Below, piece by piece: positions 16,132-24,782 of a stretch of DNA of 64,000 nucleotides. The translations under genes and the position numbers were made by a program. The notes beneath the pieces were generated by a model. The model was not told the DNA's origin, did not search any database, and was given only the letters and a program-made list of their open reading frames with translations. Each line of letters starts with the position of its first letter. The first letter of the stretch is position 1. This DNA is from a candidate division FCPU426 bacterium (lineage in GTDB: Bacteria; Oederibacteriota; Muellerivitia; Muellerivitales; Muellerivitaceae): NCBI GenBank assembly GCA_027452205.1, contig DAIDGV010000002.1, forward strand, positions 30,759 through 94,758, read 5' to 3'.

Positions 16132-17289
16132 TTGAAGCGTAAACCCAAGGTCGCGATGCTGCGCGGGCCTTTCCTCAATTCCTTCGAGATGCAATCCTAC
16201 GAACTGGTCAAGGACGAGTTCGATATTACCGCCTTCACCCCCCATAAGACCTATTTCGACACTTCCAAGGTGGACCTGAAAAAAGAAACCCTTTGGTGCC
16301 CCATCGCGGCCAAGGTGCCTTTTGAGCGACCCAGGCGCAAATGGCAGACCCTGAAAGACCAACTGACCGGTAATACCCATTCTTTTTGCGGATTGGTGGA
16401 CCGCCTGACGGGGTTCGATATTTATCACATCATGGACCAGGCCTTTTGTTTCAGTTACGAGGCGGCCTTGGCCAAACGTAAATATGGCGGCAAGCTGGTG
16501 GTGACCGAGTATGAGAACATTCCCCATTTGAACGAACGCAAGTTCATGGAAAGCCGCATCAAAAAAGCGGTCAAGGAACAGGCCGATCTCTTTCTGGCTA
16601 TTTCACAAGGCGCCCGGCAAGCCTTGATAGAAGAGGGTGTGCCCGATCGAAAGATTCATTCCTTTTCCGGGGCGGTGAAGGTGGATGTATTCAAACCGGG
16701 CAAGGCGGACCCGGCTTTAAGAAAGTCCCTGGGCATTCCTGCCGGTGCCTTCGTCGTGCTTTATGTGGGCCGTTTGGCTGAAAGCAAAGGCACCTTCACC
16801 CTTCTGGAAGCGGCTAAGCGATTGGCGACCATTGACCCCAGCTTTTACTTCGTTCTGGCGGGCAAGGACGAGGAAGGTGTCGCGAAATGGATCGAAAAGA
16901 ACAAACTGGGATCCTCGGTGCGCTTGGCGGGTTTCGTGCCTTATACCCAAATGCCGGACTATTACCGCCAGGCGGATGTTTTCGTGCTGCCAAGCTTACC
17001 CACGAAGGGTTGGATCGAGCAATTCGGTTATGTGCTGGCGGAGGCCATGGCCAGCGGCGTAGCGGCAGTCGGGTCGGACTGCGGGGCCATCCCGGAAGTG
17101 ATCGGACGCCCGGACCGGGTCTTTCCGCCGGGTTCGGTGGAAGGTTTGGCCTCGGTATTGCTCGACGTAAAGAAAAAGGGTGCCAAGGCCGAGGGGCGCC
17201 AGGCCCGGCAAAGGGCCGTGAAGGTCTATTCTTCCCAAGTACTCGCCAAGGCCATTAAAGAGGTCTATTGGAAGGTTTTGGCGGGATAA
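16132..17289 (+). CDS. Glycosyltransferase family 4 (GT-B fold)
   Basis: 385 residues from a TTG at 16132, five bases after GGGAGA. The C-terminal GT1/GT4 domain is clear: VVLYVGRLAESKGTFTLLEAA, FVLAGKDEEG, VRLAGFVPYTQMPDYYRQADVFVLPS, then the EX7E region EQFGYVLAEAMASGVAAVGSDCGAIPEVI. The N-terminal domain contains a YELVKDEFDITAF opening and VTEYENIPH. Donor sugar unknown; NDP-hexose is typical for the family. Located just after the first GT9 gene, it probably extends the LPS core or O-chain. Confidence 0.87.
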   Translation: MKRKPKVAMLRGPFLNSFEMQSYELVKDEFDITAFTPHKTYFDTSKVDLKKETLWCPIAAKVPFERPRRKWQTLKDQLTGNTHSFCGLVDRLTGFDIYHIMDQAFCFSYEAALAKRKYGGKLVVTEYENIPHLNERKFMESRIKKAVKEQADLFLAISQGARQALIEEGVPDRKIHSFSGAVKVDVFKPGKADPALRKSLGIPAGAFVVLYVGRLAESKGTFTLLEAAKRLATIDPSFYFVLAGKDEEGVAKWIEKNKLGSSVRLAGFVPYTQMPDYYRQADVFVLPSLPTKGWIEQFGYVLAEAMASGVAAVGSDCGAIPEVIGRPDRVFPPGSVEGLASVLLDVKKKGAKAEGRQARQRAVKVYSSQVLAKAIKEVYWKVLAG

Positions 17290-17371
17290 GAACCCTTGTT
17301 TCTTCTTTTCGTTGTTTTGGGGACTGTGATAGTGTTGGGACCCGTATTTAACAAAGAAGGACCTATATTCA

Positions 17372-18487
17372 GTGAGTCTCAGACACCAATCTTTTTATCT
17401 ATTGTTGTTTATTTTTCTGTGGGCCGGTCAGGTCCTCGCAGACGGAGCCCCTCTTTCCGCTTTTGATAACGGTGTGTTGAACTACAAGGCCAGGAATTTC
17501 CAGGCCGCGATTAATTTTTTCTCGTCGGACATAGCCGGAAACCCCGACCACGCGCCAGCCTATATGTACCGTGCCAACAGCTATTATTTACTCGGTCAAT
17601 ATGCCCTGGCCCTTCAGGATTTCCAAAAGGTCCAAATCCTTCGTCCCAACCCGCAGGTCGCGGCCTTCATTGCCCGTCTCCAACAGTGGTTATCCGCTCA
17701 CGGCATGACACCCTCGAAACCGGTTAGGGCTTCCACGGCCCTCAAGAAAGAAAAGCCGGGGGAAGGGATCAGCGTGCGGGTTTATGGCAATCAAGGCTGG
17801 TTCACCCCGACGGACTTTATCACCGATATGAATACGAACAAGGCTAATACGGCCCATTATGCCTTAACGGATACTTCGGCCACTTTCTATTCCATGTATC
17901 CGACCAGTGATGGCGCGGCAGTTGTTGAACCTTGCTATCGATTTGATTCCCACTTCGAAGTGGGTATGCCAATTGCCAGTGTTGCTTCTGTTCCGGTTTC
18001 TGAATCGCAATACAGTAACAGCTTGGGGCCGATCAACACGGTCTATAATTTATCCGCTATGTCTCTGGGCCTGAACGCGCGTTACATTTTGGGCAACGGA
18101 GAATTCGCTTTTGAATTCTCGGGTGGTCCGCGTTTTGTACCCATTACCATGCAATACACATCGACGACCAATTCGGCCACTTACACTAGCAGTGCGACAT
18201 CCTTAGGGATTGGTCTTCAAGCTCAATTTGGTATCGATTGGCAGTTGTTCACCGGAGTGGTGATCTCGCCCTTGATCGGCTATCAATTGGTCAGCGCTAG
18301 CGGGTTTCATAGCACCATAACCGGTGGTGGGCTGAACCTGACAGGAACCTGGGAAATGGTTCCGGGGTCTCAGGGAACGGCTATAGGTTTGGTCCAAGAC
18401 GGCACTTCAGCACCCAGCGGATCCCGCCCTTTGGTGATAGACTTTAGCGGGATGACTTTTGGTGGCCAATTGGCCATTTATTTTTAG
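17372..18487 (+). CDS. Secreted TPR protein with C-terminal beta-barrel-like domain
   Basis: Begins at a GTG at 17372 behind AAGAAGGA, with a signal peptide (FYLLLFIFLWAGQVLA). The first 110 mature residues hold TPR-type helices: FDNGVLNYKARNFQAAINFFSS, APAYMYRANSYYLLGQYALALQDFQKV. The remaining 230 residues are rich in Ser, Thr, Tyr and alternating strands (GLNARYILGNGEFAFEFSGG, GLQAQFGIDWQLFTGVVISPLIGYQL) and end MTFGGQLAIYF. A terminal aromatic strand is typical of outer-membrane barrels folded by BamA. The substrate is unknown. The next gene, 10 bases on, encodes a lipoprotein and probably shares its transcript. Confidence 0.65.
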   Translation: MSLRHQSFYLLLFIFLWAGQVLADGAPLSAFDNGVLNYKARNFQAAINFFSSDIAGNPDHAPAYMYRANSYYLLGQYALALQDFQKVQILRPNPQVAAFIARLQQWLSAHGMTPSKPVRASTALKKEKPGEGISVRVYGNQGWFTPTDFITDMNTNKANTAHYALTDTSATFYSMYPTSDGAAVVEPCYRFDSHFEVGMPIASVASVPVSESQYSNSLGPINTVYNLSAMSLGLNARYILGNGEFAFEFSGGPRFVPITMQYTSTTNSATYTSSATSLGIGLQAQFGIDWQLFTGVVISPLIGYQLVSASGFHSTITGGGLNLTGTWEMVPGSQGTAIGLVQDGTSAPSGSRPLVIDFSGMTFGGQLAIYF

Positions 18488-18497
18488 AGGAAAGCGA

Positions 18498-19181
18498 ATG
18501 AAAAAGAACTTTCTGGTTTTGATCTTATTGACCGGTTTTTTCACCCTGGGCTGTAGTTCTACATACGGGCCAACTTACTATTACAGTCCCCCCGTGACCA
18601 CGACGCCAACGCCTACGGGCATTTCCAGTTCGAACCCTATCCGAATAATGGGGAACCTGTATCCCGAAACTTATCCTGGTTATAGTCCGGCAGCCTCGTC
18701 TGCGGTTTCTGTATATGTCAACGGGACCGCGGTGACCAATGCCGCAGTTACTTTGATCACTCCTTATTCGACCATGGTTCTTCCTTGGGATTCCGTCGAT
18801 CGGATCTATCAGAATGATGGGTTCGGCATCACCCTCGATTATGGACAGGTCTATACTATCCAGGCGACCACGACCGCCGGCGTGGCCAGCGCTTCCTGCA
18901 CGATGCCGGGACCCATTAATTTGAGCTCTAACGGTCTCTATGCCACTTGGTCAAATCCACCTAATTCCAATGTAGGATTCAATGTAGAAAGAGGCGGTTA
19001 CACGCTTGGCTCCTATTCAGGCTATTCTCCCTATTACTTGCCCGCGACCGTCTTCTCGCAAGGGTCAGGAACTTATCTGTACGATATGGTCATTGCCAAT
19101 CAGGCCTATATTTTTTCCAACGCGGGGACAGGCTCTGCTTTCGTTATCAATTTCCAAAATTATGTTAATGTGACCCACTAG
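18498..19181 (+). CDS. Lipoprotein of unknown function
   Basis: The ATG at 18498 follows GAGGAAA and gives a lipoprotein signal (MKKNFLVLILLTGFFTLGCSS; Cys at residue 19). The mature 200 residues are beta-rich, Thr/Ser/Tyr-rich and resemble an Ig-like or carboxypeptidase-regulatory-like fold (VSVYVNGTAVTNAAVTLITP, VYTIQATTTAGVASASCTMPG). No enzymatic motif is present. The gene immediately follows the TPR/barrel gene, so it may be a partner lipoprotein at the outer membrane; this is inference from position. Confidence 0.7.
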   Translation: MKKNFLVLILLTGFFTLGCSSTYGPTYYYSPPVTTTPTPTGISSSNPIRIMGNLYPETYPGYSPAASSAVSVYVNGTAVTNAAVTLITPYSTMVLPWDSVDRIYQNDGFGITLDYGQVYTIQATTTAGVASASCTMPGPINLSSNGLYATWSNPPNSNVGFNVERGGYTLGSYSGYSPYYLPATVFSQGSGTYLYDMVIANQAYIFSNAGTGSAFVINFQNYVNVTH

Positions 19182-19264
19182 AGGCTCGTTTTTGGGCGAA
19201 ACTAAGGTAATTACAGCTTAGCTGGTCTGTTCAAGCTCATACCCCTGGGCTAAACTAAAGGCCT

Positions 19265-20338
19265 ATGAACGCCTCGCCTACTTATTCCAACATCCTCGTC
19301 CGAGTGCCCAATTGGCTGGGCGATACCATGATGGCCACGCCGGCTCTCCTCGCCGTCCACAAAGCCTTTCCCAAGGCTAAATTGACAGTCCTTTCTAAAC
19401 CTAACTTCTCAGCTTTTTGGAGCCGTTTTCCGGGGGTCGATCAAGTGATCGAACTGGAAAAAGGATTCTTTGGTTTTTGGAACACCGCCAAAAAGGTGGA
19501 AGTCCAAAATTTCGACGCGGCTTTGACCCTGCCGACCTCCTTCTCGTCCGCTTTCCTCATTTTTGCCGCTGGGGTGCCCCATCGTGTGGGCTGGGGCGGG
19601 GAAGGGCGGGACCCCTTTTTGACCCAAGTGGTGTCCCGTCCGGATGCCCGGCAAAAACATTTGGTCTGGGAATTCTTGGAATTGACCCGGGAAGGGTTGG
19701 GCCGAACCTCGGCTTTGAAGACCTTCCAGTTGGAAGCGCCGGTCGATGCCAAGGCCAAAGCGGAGCTAAAGGCCTTGTTCAAGGAATGGGGTGTAAACGA
19801 CAAAAAGGGCCTGATCGCCCTGGGACCGGGAGCCACCTATGGTCCGGCCAAACGCTGGCCCCTGGTCTATTGGAAAGAGTTGATCGAGCGGCTCTTAAAG
19901 ACCCGGTCCGAAACCCTTTTGGTCTTGGGCGGTCCTGAGGAGCAGGAGTATCTGCAAGAATTGTTCGGTGGTGAGAACAAACGATTGATCTCCTTGGTAG
20001 GTCGGACGACCCCGATGGTACTGTCGGCTCTTTTAGAGAAGTGCAAAGTCCTGATCACGAACGATACCGGGCCCATGCATGTGGCGGCGGCGGTCCGTAC
20101 ACCGACGGTGGCTTTGTTCGGGTCCACTTCACCCACTTGGACCCGGCCTTTCGGCGCTGGCCATGAGGTCATCTATAAAAACGAAGAATGCAGTCCCTGT
20201 TTCCAAAAGACCTGTCCTATTGGTTACCCCTGTCTGCACCGGATCACGGTCGAAGAGGTCCTTGCCAAAACGCAGAAAATATTGAAGGCCCGCGTGAAAG
20301 TGAAAAGCGAAAAGGCCCCGGCGGGGGTAGCGTTATGA
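19265..20338 (+). CDS. waaF: Lipopolysaccharide heptosyltransferase II-like, GT9
   Basis: 357 residues with the WaaF-type opening NILVRVPNWLGDTMMATPALLAV, the feature that best separates heptosyltransferase II from other GT9 members. Further motifs are GLIALGPGATYGPAKRWP and LITNDTGPMHVAAAVRTPTVALFGSTSP, with the nucleotide-sugar-binding Asp-Thr-Gly-Pro-Met-His. A late cysteine segment (EECSPCFQKTCPIGYPCL) follows. It would add the second L-glycero-D-manno-heptose to the inner core. It is the first of three directly abutting GT9 genes and overlaps the next by ATGA (20335-20338). The exact acceptor is unproven. Confidence 0.85.
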   Translation: MNASPTYSNILVRVPNWLGDTMMATPALLAVHKAFPKAKLTVLSKPNFSAFWSRFPGVDQVIELEKGFFGFWNTAKKVEVQNFDAALTLPTSFSSAFLIFAAGVPHRVGWGGEGRDPFLTQVVSRPDARQKHLVWEFLELTREGLGRTSALKTFQLEAPVDAKAKAELKALFKEWGVNDKKGLIALGPGATYGPAKRWPLVYWKELIERLLKTRSETLLVLGGPEEQEYLQELFGGENKRLISLVGRTTPMVLSALLEKCKVLITNDTGPMHVAAAVRTPTVALFGSTSPTWTRPFGAGHEVIYKNEECSPCFQKTCPIGYPCLHRITVEEVLAKTQKILKARVKVKSEKAPAGVAL

Positions 20339-21384
20339 AACGCATCCTGATCGTCAAACTTCGGCCTTTGGGTGACGCTATCTTGGCGGGCACCTGTTTT
20401 GAGGCGGTACGGAAGGCTTTTCCTATGGCTTGGATCACGGCTCTGGTCCAGCCCCCGGCCAACGAGCTTTATAAAAAATCCGGCTGGGTGAACGAGGTAA
20501 TGGCCTATCACCGTGGCGCGATCGACCGAAAGTCTTTCTTCACCCGGGTGCTCAAGAATTCCCAAATGGTGAGTGCCCTCAAAAAACGCCACTTCGACCT
20601 GACCATCGATCTTTCCGCGGCCCATCGCAGCGCACAGCTCATTACCTGGGGCCAGGGCGGATTGAAGATCGGGCTGGGCTTGCCGGAGATCAAAAAGTTC
20701 TACGATCTGAGTGCCAACGCCGAGGACGAGTTGAAAGTGCCGGCGGTGGAGTTGGATCACCGGATCCTGCGGTTGATCGGCCTGGAGACCGAACCTCATG
20801 ACCGGGTGGGCGGCTATTGGAAAGTGCCCGATGAGGCGGTCTATTTCGCCGATAACTTCTGGAAAGCTAACCGATTTACCGAAGACGACTTGGTAGTGGG
20901 GGTAAATCCCTTCGCCAGCTGCGCCAGCAAAGAGTGGTATCCCGAAAAATGGGCGGCTGTCATCCGGGAATTGGAAGGCCATGGCCTGAAACTGTATTTC
21001 ACCTGCGCGCCCCTGGAAAAGAAGGGGTTGGAGCCTATTGAGGCGGCTTTGGGCCATAGTTTGCCGGTCTATGCCGGAAGCGCCTTGACCCCCTTGATGG
21101 GTCTGTATAAACGCTCTGCTTTGGTCTTGAGCGTGGATTCGGGACCCCGGCATTTGGCCGCGGCGGTGGGGACACCGACCTTGACGGTCTGGGGACCGGA
21201 GCCGGTCAACCGTTGGCATCCTTACACCCTAGAACGGCATCCTATCGCGATCCGCCAGGTGCCTTGCCGTCCTTGCGCGCTGACGGTGTGCGTGGAAAAG
21301 AAGCATGAATGCATGGCCCAGTTGGAACCGTCCTTGGTGGTCAAAGAGGTCAAACATCTCCTTCGCCAGGTCATGGGGGGTTAA
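20335..21384 (+). CDS. GT9 glycosyltransferase (heptosyltransferase-like)
   Basis: 349 residues from the ATG overlapping the waaF-like stop. It begins MKRILIVKLRPLGDAILAGTCFEAV and carries VVGVNPFASCASKEWYPEKWAAVI and LVLSVDSGPRHLAAAVGTPTLTVWGP. The usual D(S/T)GPMH is altered to DSGPRH, with Arg in place of Met. A cysteine segment (PCRPCALTVCVEKKHECM) follows. The organisation is that of RfaB/WaaQ-type heptosyltransferases. Its stop codon TAA is followed directly by the GTG of the next gene, so the three GT9 enzymes are translated as one coupled block. Confidence 0.85.
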   Translation: MKRILIVKLRPLGDAILAGTCFEAVRKAFPMAWITALVQPPANELYKKSGWVNEVMAYHRGAIDRKSFFTRVLKNSQMVSALKKRHFDLTIDLSAAHRSAQLITWGQGGLKIGLGLPEIKKFYDLSANAEDELKVPAVELDHRILRLIGLETEPHDRVGGYWKVPDEAVYFADNFWKANRFTEDDLVVGVNPFASCASKEWYPEKWAAVIRELEGHGLKLYFTCAPLEKKGLEPIEAALGHSLPVYAGSALTPLMGLYKRSALVLSVDSGPRHLAAAVGTPTLTVWGPEPVNRWHPYTLERHPIAIRQVPCRPCALTVCVEKKHECMAQLEPSLVVKEVKHLLRQVMGG

Positions 21385-22419
21385 GTGGCCGAGCCTCAAA
21401 AGATATTGATCATCCGTCCCCGGTTCCTAGGGGACCTGATCCTGGCCACTGGGTTGGTGGAGGTCATTAAATCAGCCCAGTCCCAGGCGGAAGTTTGGTT
21501 CTTGGCGGAGACCGCCTATTCAGAAGCCCTATCCCATCACCCGGGTATCGCCGGAATAGTTCCTTTTGACGCGAAAAAGAAAAATAACTTTTTTTACCTC
21601 ACGGGTTTTTATAAGAAATTGCGGGACCAGAAATTCGATATCGCATTGGACCTGTTCGGGAACCCCCGGTCGGCCCAGATCACTTTCTGGAGCGGCGCTA
21701 AGACCCGGGTAGGTTTTGACCTGCGGGGCCGGAAATGGGCTTACAACGTGATCGCTCCGCCCTCCTCGGCGCCTTTGCCTTCGGGCCGCCGACGGGTGAC
21801 CGAGGCTTATTTGGACCAAGTCCGGGCCTTAGGCATCGCTACTCCCGCGCCTTACCGAACCTCCCTTCAGGTCAGTGATGATGAGAAAAATTATGTGCGT
21901 AAACTTTTCGATCGGGCGGGCATCGTTCCGGGCGACAAGGTGGCGGTTTTGACCCCGGGGGCTTCCTGGCCCGCGAAAAAATGGCCCCTGGATAACTTCA
22001 TTGAATTAGGTTTCATGCTTCAGGCCCGAAAGGTGCGCCCCATCTACATCTTCGGTCCCAAAGAAGACGCCCTGGCCAAGGAGTTCGAGGGCCGCATGAA
22101 CAAGGATTGGATCTATCTGAACCAACCGTCCTTGCGGGGATTGATGGCCTTCATCGAAGCGGCGGACGTGCTTGTCTCCAACGACTCAGGTCCGATGCAT
22201 GTAGGCCCGGCGGTGGGAACACCTACCCTGGGCCTATTTGGCCCCGGGGAGCCGGAGGTCTGGTTCCCCTATTCGGGTCCCCATCAGGTGCTCTATAGTG
22301 AGGTGCCCTGTGGCCATTGCGGGTTGGATAGTTGCCCCTGGATGACCTGCATGGACCGCTTGACCAGCGTGGAAGCGGCGAAAAAAGCCATCGACCTGAT
22401 GGCATTGAAAAAAAGATAA
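21385..22419 (+). CDS. GT9 glycosyltransferase (heptosyltransferase-like)
   Basis: 344 residues beginning at a GTG immediately after the previous stop codon, with a GGGGGG ribosome binding site inside the preceding gene. Motifs are KILIIRPRFLGDLILATGLVEVI, VAVLTPGASWPAKKWPLDNFIELG and VLVSNDSGPMHVGPAVGTPTLGLFGPG. The cysteine segment VPCGHCGLDSCPWMTCMDRL near the C-terminus matches the other GT9 proteins here. This is the third gene of the coupled block and is followed after six bases by a polytopic membrane protein. The sugar specificity is not readable; core heptose or hexose addition is likely. Confidence 0.86.
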   Translation: MAEPQKILIIRPRFLGDLILATGLVEVIKSAQSQAEVWFLAETAYSEALSHHPGIAGIVPFDAKKKNNFFYLTGFYKKLRDQKFDIALDLFGNPRSAQITFWSGAKTRVGFDLRGRKWAYNVIAPPSSAPLPSGRRRVTEAYLDQVRALGIATPAPYRTSLQVSDDEKNYVRKLFDRAGIVPGDKVAVLTPGASWPAKKWPLDNFIELGFMLQARKVRPIYIFGPKEDALAKEFEGRMNKDWIYLNQPSLRGLMAFIEAADVLVSNDSGPMHVGPAVGTPTLGLFGPGEPEVWFPYSGPHQVLYSEVPCGHCGLDSCPWMTCMDRLTSVEAAKKAIDLMALKKR

Positions 22420-22425
22420 AGACCT

Positions 22426-23760
22426 ATGCCCCAAAAGATCCTTCTCGTCCTGTTGTTCCTTTTTCTTCTTGGTTTCCGTACCTTTTTCGGCCTTTCGAAG
22501 CCTTTCTTTGGCGACACCATCATCGAACAGGACGCCCTGCAGACCTATTTGATCGGCCTGAAACCTTACACGACCAATACCTGGCCTTATTTCGGGCCGG
22601 ACCAGTATGAGCTGGATACCGGATATCACACCCAGATCGCCGGAGCCTTGGAGCCCCTCTCGATCGATTGGCCGTTGAGGGTTTGGCCTATCCCTGAAGC
22701 GCCTTTTCTCTTTTTAAACCTTTTGTCGCTCTCGGGACTGGGTCTGTTGGCTTGGTATATTTGGCGCCGTTCGAAGAACCTGCCTTTTTGGTTCATCCTG
22801 GTCTGGGCCTGCCTGCTACCCTGGAACCTGAACGAGTCCTGTCATGTATTGAACATCTGTTATGTCCTGTTCGGAGCTTGTCTTTTCTTCGTGGGGTTCT
22901 TCGAGGCGATCCCTGAATTTTCGATCGATTGGCTGACGCCCGGCTGGGCCTTTTCCTTGATGAGCTTTGGCATTTTCTGGAACATGCAGTTCCACCTGTC
23001 ATGGGTACTCCAGGGTCCCTTCCTGGCGGGCGCATTCCTGTGGCGGCGTTACCGGCAGGTTCCGGGGTGGGGAAGGGAAGTGATAGGGTTGGTGCTGGGC
23101 GCGGCGCCGCCTTTAGCGTTCGTCATCCCGACTTGGTTGGCTTATGGTTTCGATAGTTCCTCGGGGGGATTAACGCATACCGCTCACGCGGGATTCGATC
23201 TGCATAATTTTGGGATGGGATTTACGATCCTGGCCCGTTATTACTCCCTGGTCTGTTTCGAGATGCCGCGCTTTATTGGCGGCAGCACCGCCGAACGGAC
23301 CGCCTTTTTAAAAGAAGTGCCATGGATCATTCCGCCCGCGATCTGGCTCACTTTAGTGGGATGGATCCAACCTTTCCTACTTTTGGCGGGCGGGTGGATC
23401 AAGGGTGAGAAGGTTTCCCGAAACTTTTGGCTGCTTCAGAGTTTGGCCTTTGCCGGATTCTTGTGGGTGTGGTCCTGTTTTTCTTTTTCCGCCAAGGAAC
23501 CTATGGCCCACATGTATTACGTCCTTCTACCGTTGCTTTTGGTCTATTCCATGGCGGTGTGGGACCGGTTGGCGCCTATCCGCTGGGTCCGGGTCTTGGC
23601 GGTGATCTGTATCGGGGCCAGTTTGTGGTTCCAAACCGGCATGGCCTTGAAGCGACTGACCGAACCCAGGTCCCTCTATCATGACCGGGACCGTGTAGTG
23701 AAGGCGATCGACCAAAAGGACTACCGCATCTTGGGGGAAAGACGGCCCTGGGCCCATTGA
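22426..23760 (+). CDS. Polytopic membrane protein, possibly GT-C-type
   Basis: 444 residues with about ten hydrophobic segments, beginning MPQKILLVLLFLFLLGF. A periplasmic-type first loop carries acidic residues (FFGDTIIEQDALQTY) where GT-C glycosyltransferases hold their catalytic Asp, followed by a long loop with aromatic residues. Further segments include FWFILVWACLLPWNL, GWAFSLMSFGIFWNM and YVLLPLLLVYSMAVW. I cannot match it to a named family. Its position directly after three GT9 genes makes a lipid-linked sugar transferase or LPS/glycan export role plausible, but this rests on context. Confidence 0.55.
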   Translation: MPQKILLVLLFLFLLGFRTFFGLSKPFFGDTIIEQDALQTYLIGLKPYTTNTWPYFGPDQYELDTGYHTQIAGALEPLSIDWPLRVWPIPEAPFLFLNLLSLSGLGLLAWYIWRRSKNLPFWFILVWACLLPWNLNESCHVLNICYVLFGACLFFVGFFEAIPEFSIDWLTPGWAFSLMSFGIFWNMQFHLSWVLQGPFLAGAFLWRRYRQVPGWGREVIGLVLGAAPPLAFVIPTWLAYGFDSSSGGLTHTAHAGFDLHNFGMGFTILARYYSLVCFEMPRFIGGSTAERTAFLKEVPWIIPPAIWLTLVGWIQPFLLLAGGWIKGEKVSRNFWLLQSLAFAGFLWVWSCFSFSAKEPMAHMYYVLLPLLLVYSMAVWDRLAPIRWVRVLAVICIGASLWFQTGMALKRLTEPRSLYHDRDRVVKAIDQKDYRILGERRPWAH

Positions 23761-23797
23761 TCCTTGGCCGAAGATGTCCGGACCGGTCTAACTGGCT

Positions 23798-23825
23798 TTC
23801 ACTGCCCTGGGCTTTTCCCTATAAT
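23798..23825 (+). promoter_or_regulatory. Sigma-70-type promoter for ilvE
   Basis: TTCACT (23798-23803), a 16-base spacer, then a perfect TATAAT (23820-23825), 38 bases before the GTG start of ilvE. It breaks the long LPS run and would give the aminotransferase its own transcript. Confidence 0.6.
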
Positions 23826-23863
23826 GACCGAACTTTTCATTCCCCCTGGCGAAGGAGCCTCCT

Positions 23864-24781
23864 GTGTTCGGTAAAGGCAAGATCTGGTTCGACGGAAAAT
23901 TAGTTGATTGGAAAAAGGCCACTATCCACGTGATGTCCCACGTGGTCCACTACGGTTCAAGCATCTTCGAGGGTGTCCGTTGTTACCAAACCAAGCAGGG
24001 TTCGGCCATCTTTCGCTTGGAAGAACACATCGACCGTTTGTACGACTCCGCCAAGGTCTACCGTATGGAGATCCCCTTCACGAAAAAGCAGTTCATGGAA
24101 GCCGTTGTCAAAGTGGTGAAGGTGAACAAGCTCAAGAGCTGTTATATCCGCCCGGTTGTTTTCCGCGGCTATGGCACCATGGGCGTTAACCCCTTGAAGA
24201 ACCCGCTGCATTGCGCGGTGGCGGCTTGGTCCTGGGGTTCCTATTTGGGCGAAGAAGCTTTGGAAAAAGGCATTTCGGTGCGGATCTCTTCCTGGCACCG
24301 CCAGGCCCCGAATACCTTTCCGACCTTGGCCAAGGCGGGCGGCAATTACCTGAATTCTCAATTGATCAAGATGGAAGCCTTACAGGACGGTTTTGACGAG
24401 GGCATCGCCCTGGACAGCTATGGTTATGTGTCCGAAGGATCCGGCGAGAACGTTTTCATCGTCAAGAACGGGGTCATCTTCACGCCACCGACCAGTTCGG
24501 CCATCCTGGCGGGCATCACCCGTCATTCGATGTTTGTCATTGCCCGGGACCTGGGAATGGAGATCCGCCAACAAGTGCTGCCCCGGGAAAGCCTCTATAT
24601 CGCCGACGAGGTCTTCCTGACCGGTACCGCCGCCGAATTGACGCCGGTCTCCAAGATCGACAACATCATCATCGGCAACGGCAAGCGGGGTCCGGTGACC
24701 GAGAAACTACAAAAGGCCTTTTTCGACATCCTTCGCGGGGAGACCCCCGATCGTTTCGATTGGTTGACCCCTGTCAAATAA
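23864..24781 (+). CDS. ilvE: Branched-chain amino acid aminotransferase
   Basis: PLP-dependent class IV aminotransferase interconverting Leu, Ile and Val with their 2-oxo acids. The GTG at 23864 follows GAAGGAG. The N-terminal [35 protein letters not shown] is typical of the family. The PLP-binding Lys lies in [19 protein letters not shown], followed by the class IV signature [19 protein letters not shown] and the [12 protein letters not shown] loop near the C-terminus. Length 305 is standard. It is inserted between LPS glycosyltransferase genes, with its own promoter, and is followed after one base by another GT9 gene. Confidence 0.96.
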   Translation: MFGKGKIWFDGKLVDWKKATIHVMSHVVHYGSSIFEGVRCYQTKQGSAIFRLEEHIDRLYDSAKVYRMEIPFTKKQFMEAVVKVVKVNKLKSCYIRPVVFRGYGTMGVNPLKNPLHCAVAAWSWGSYLGEEALEKGISVRISSWHRQAPNTFPTLAKAGGNYLNSQLIKMEALQDGFDEGIALDSYGYVSEGSGENVFIVKNGVIFTPPTSSAILAGITRHSMFVIARDLGMEIRQQVLPRESLYIADEVFLTGTAAELTPVSKIDNIIIGNGKRGPVTEKLQKAFFDILRGETPDRFDWLTPVK

Positions 24782-24782
24782 G

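Noticed and set aside
15346..16527. 393-codon minus-strand frame across two glycosyltransferase genes
   Set aside because: It crosses two convincing GT genes and shows no domain.
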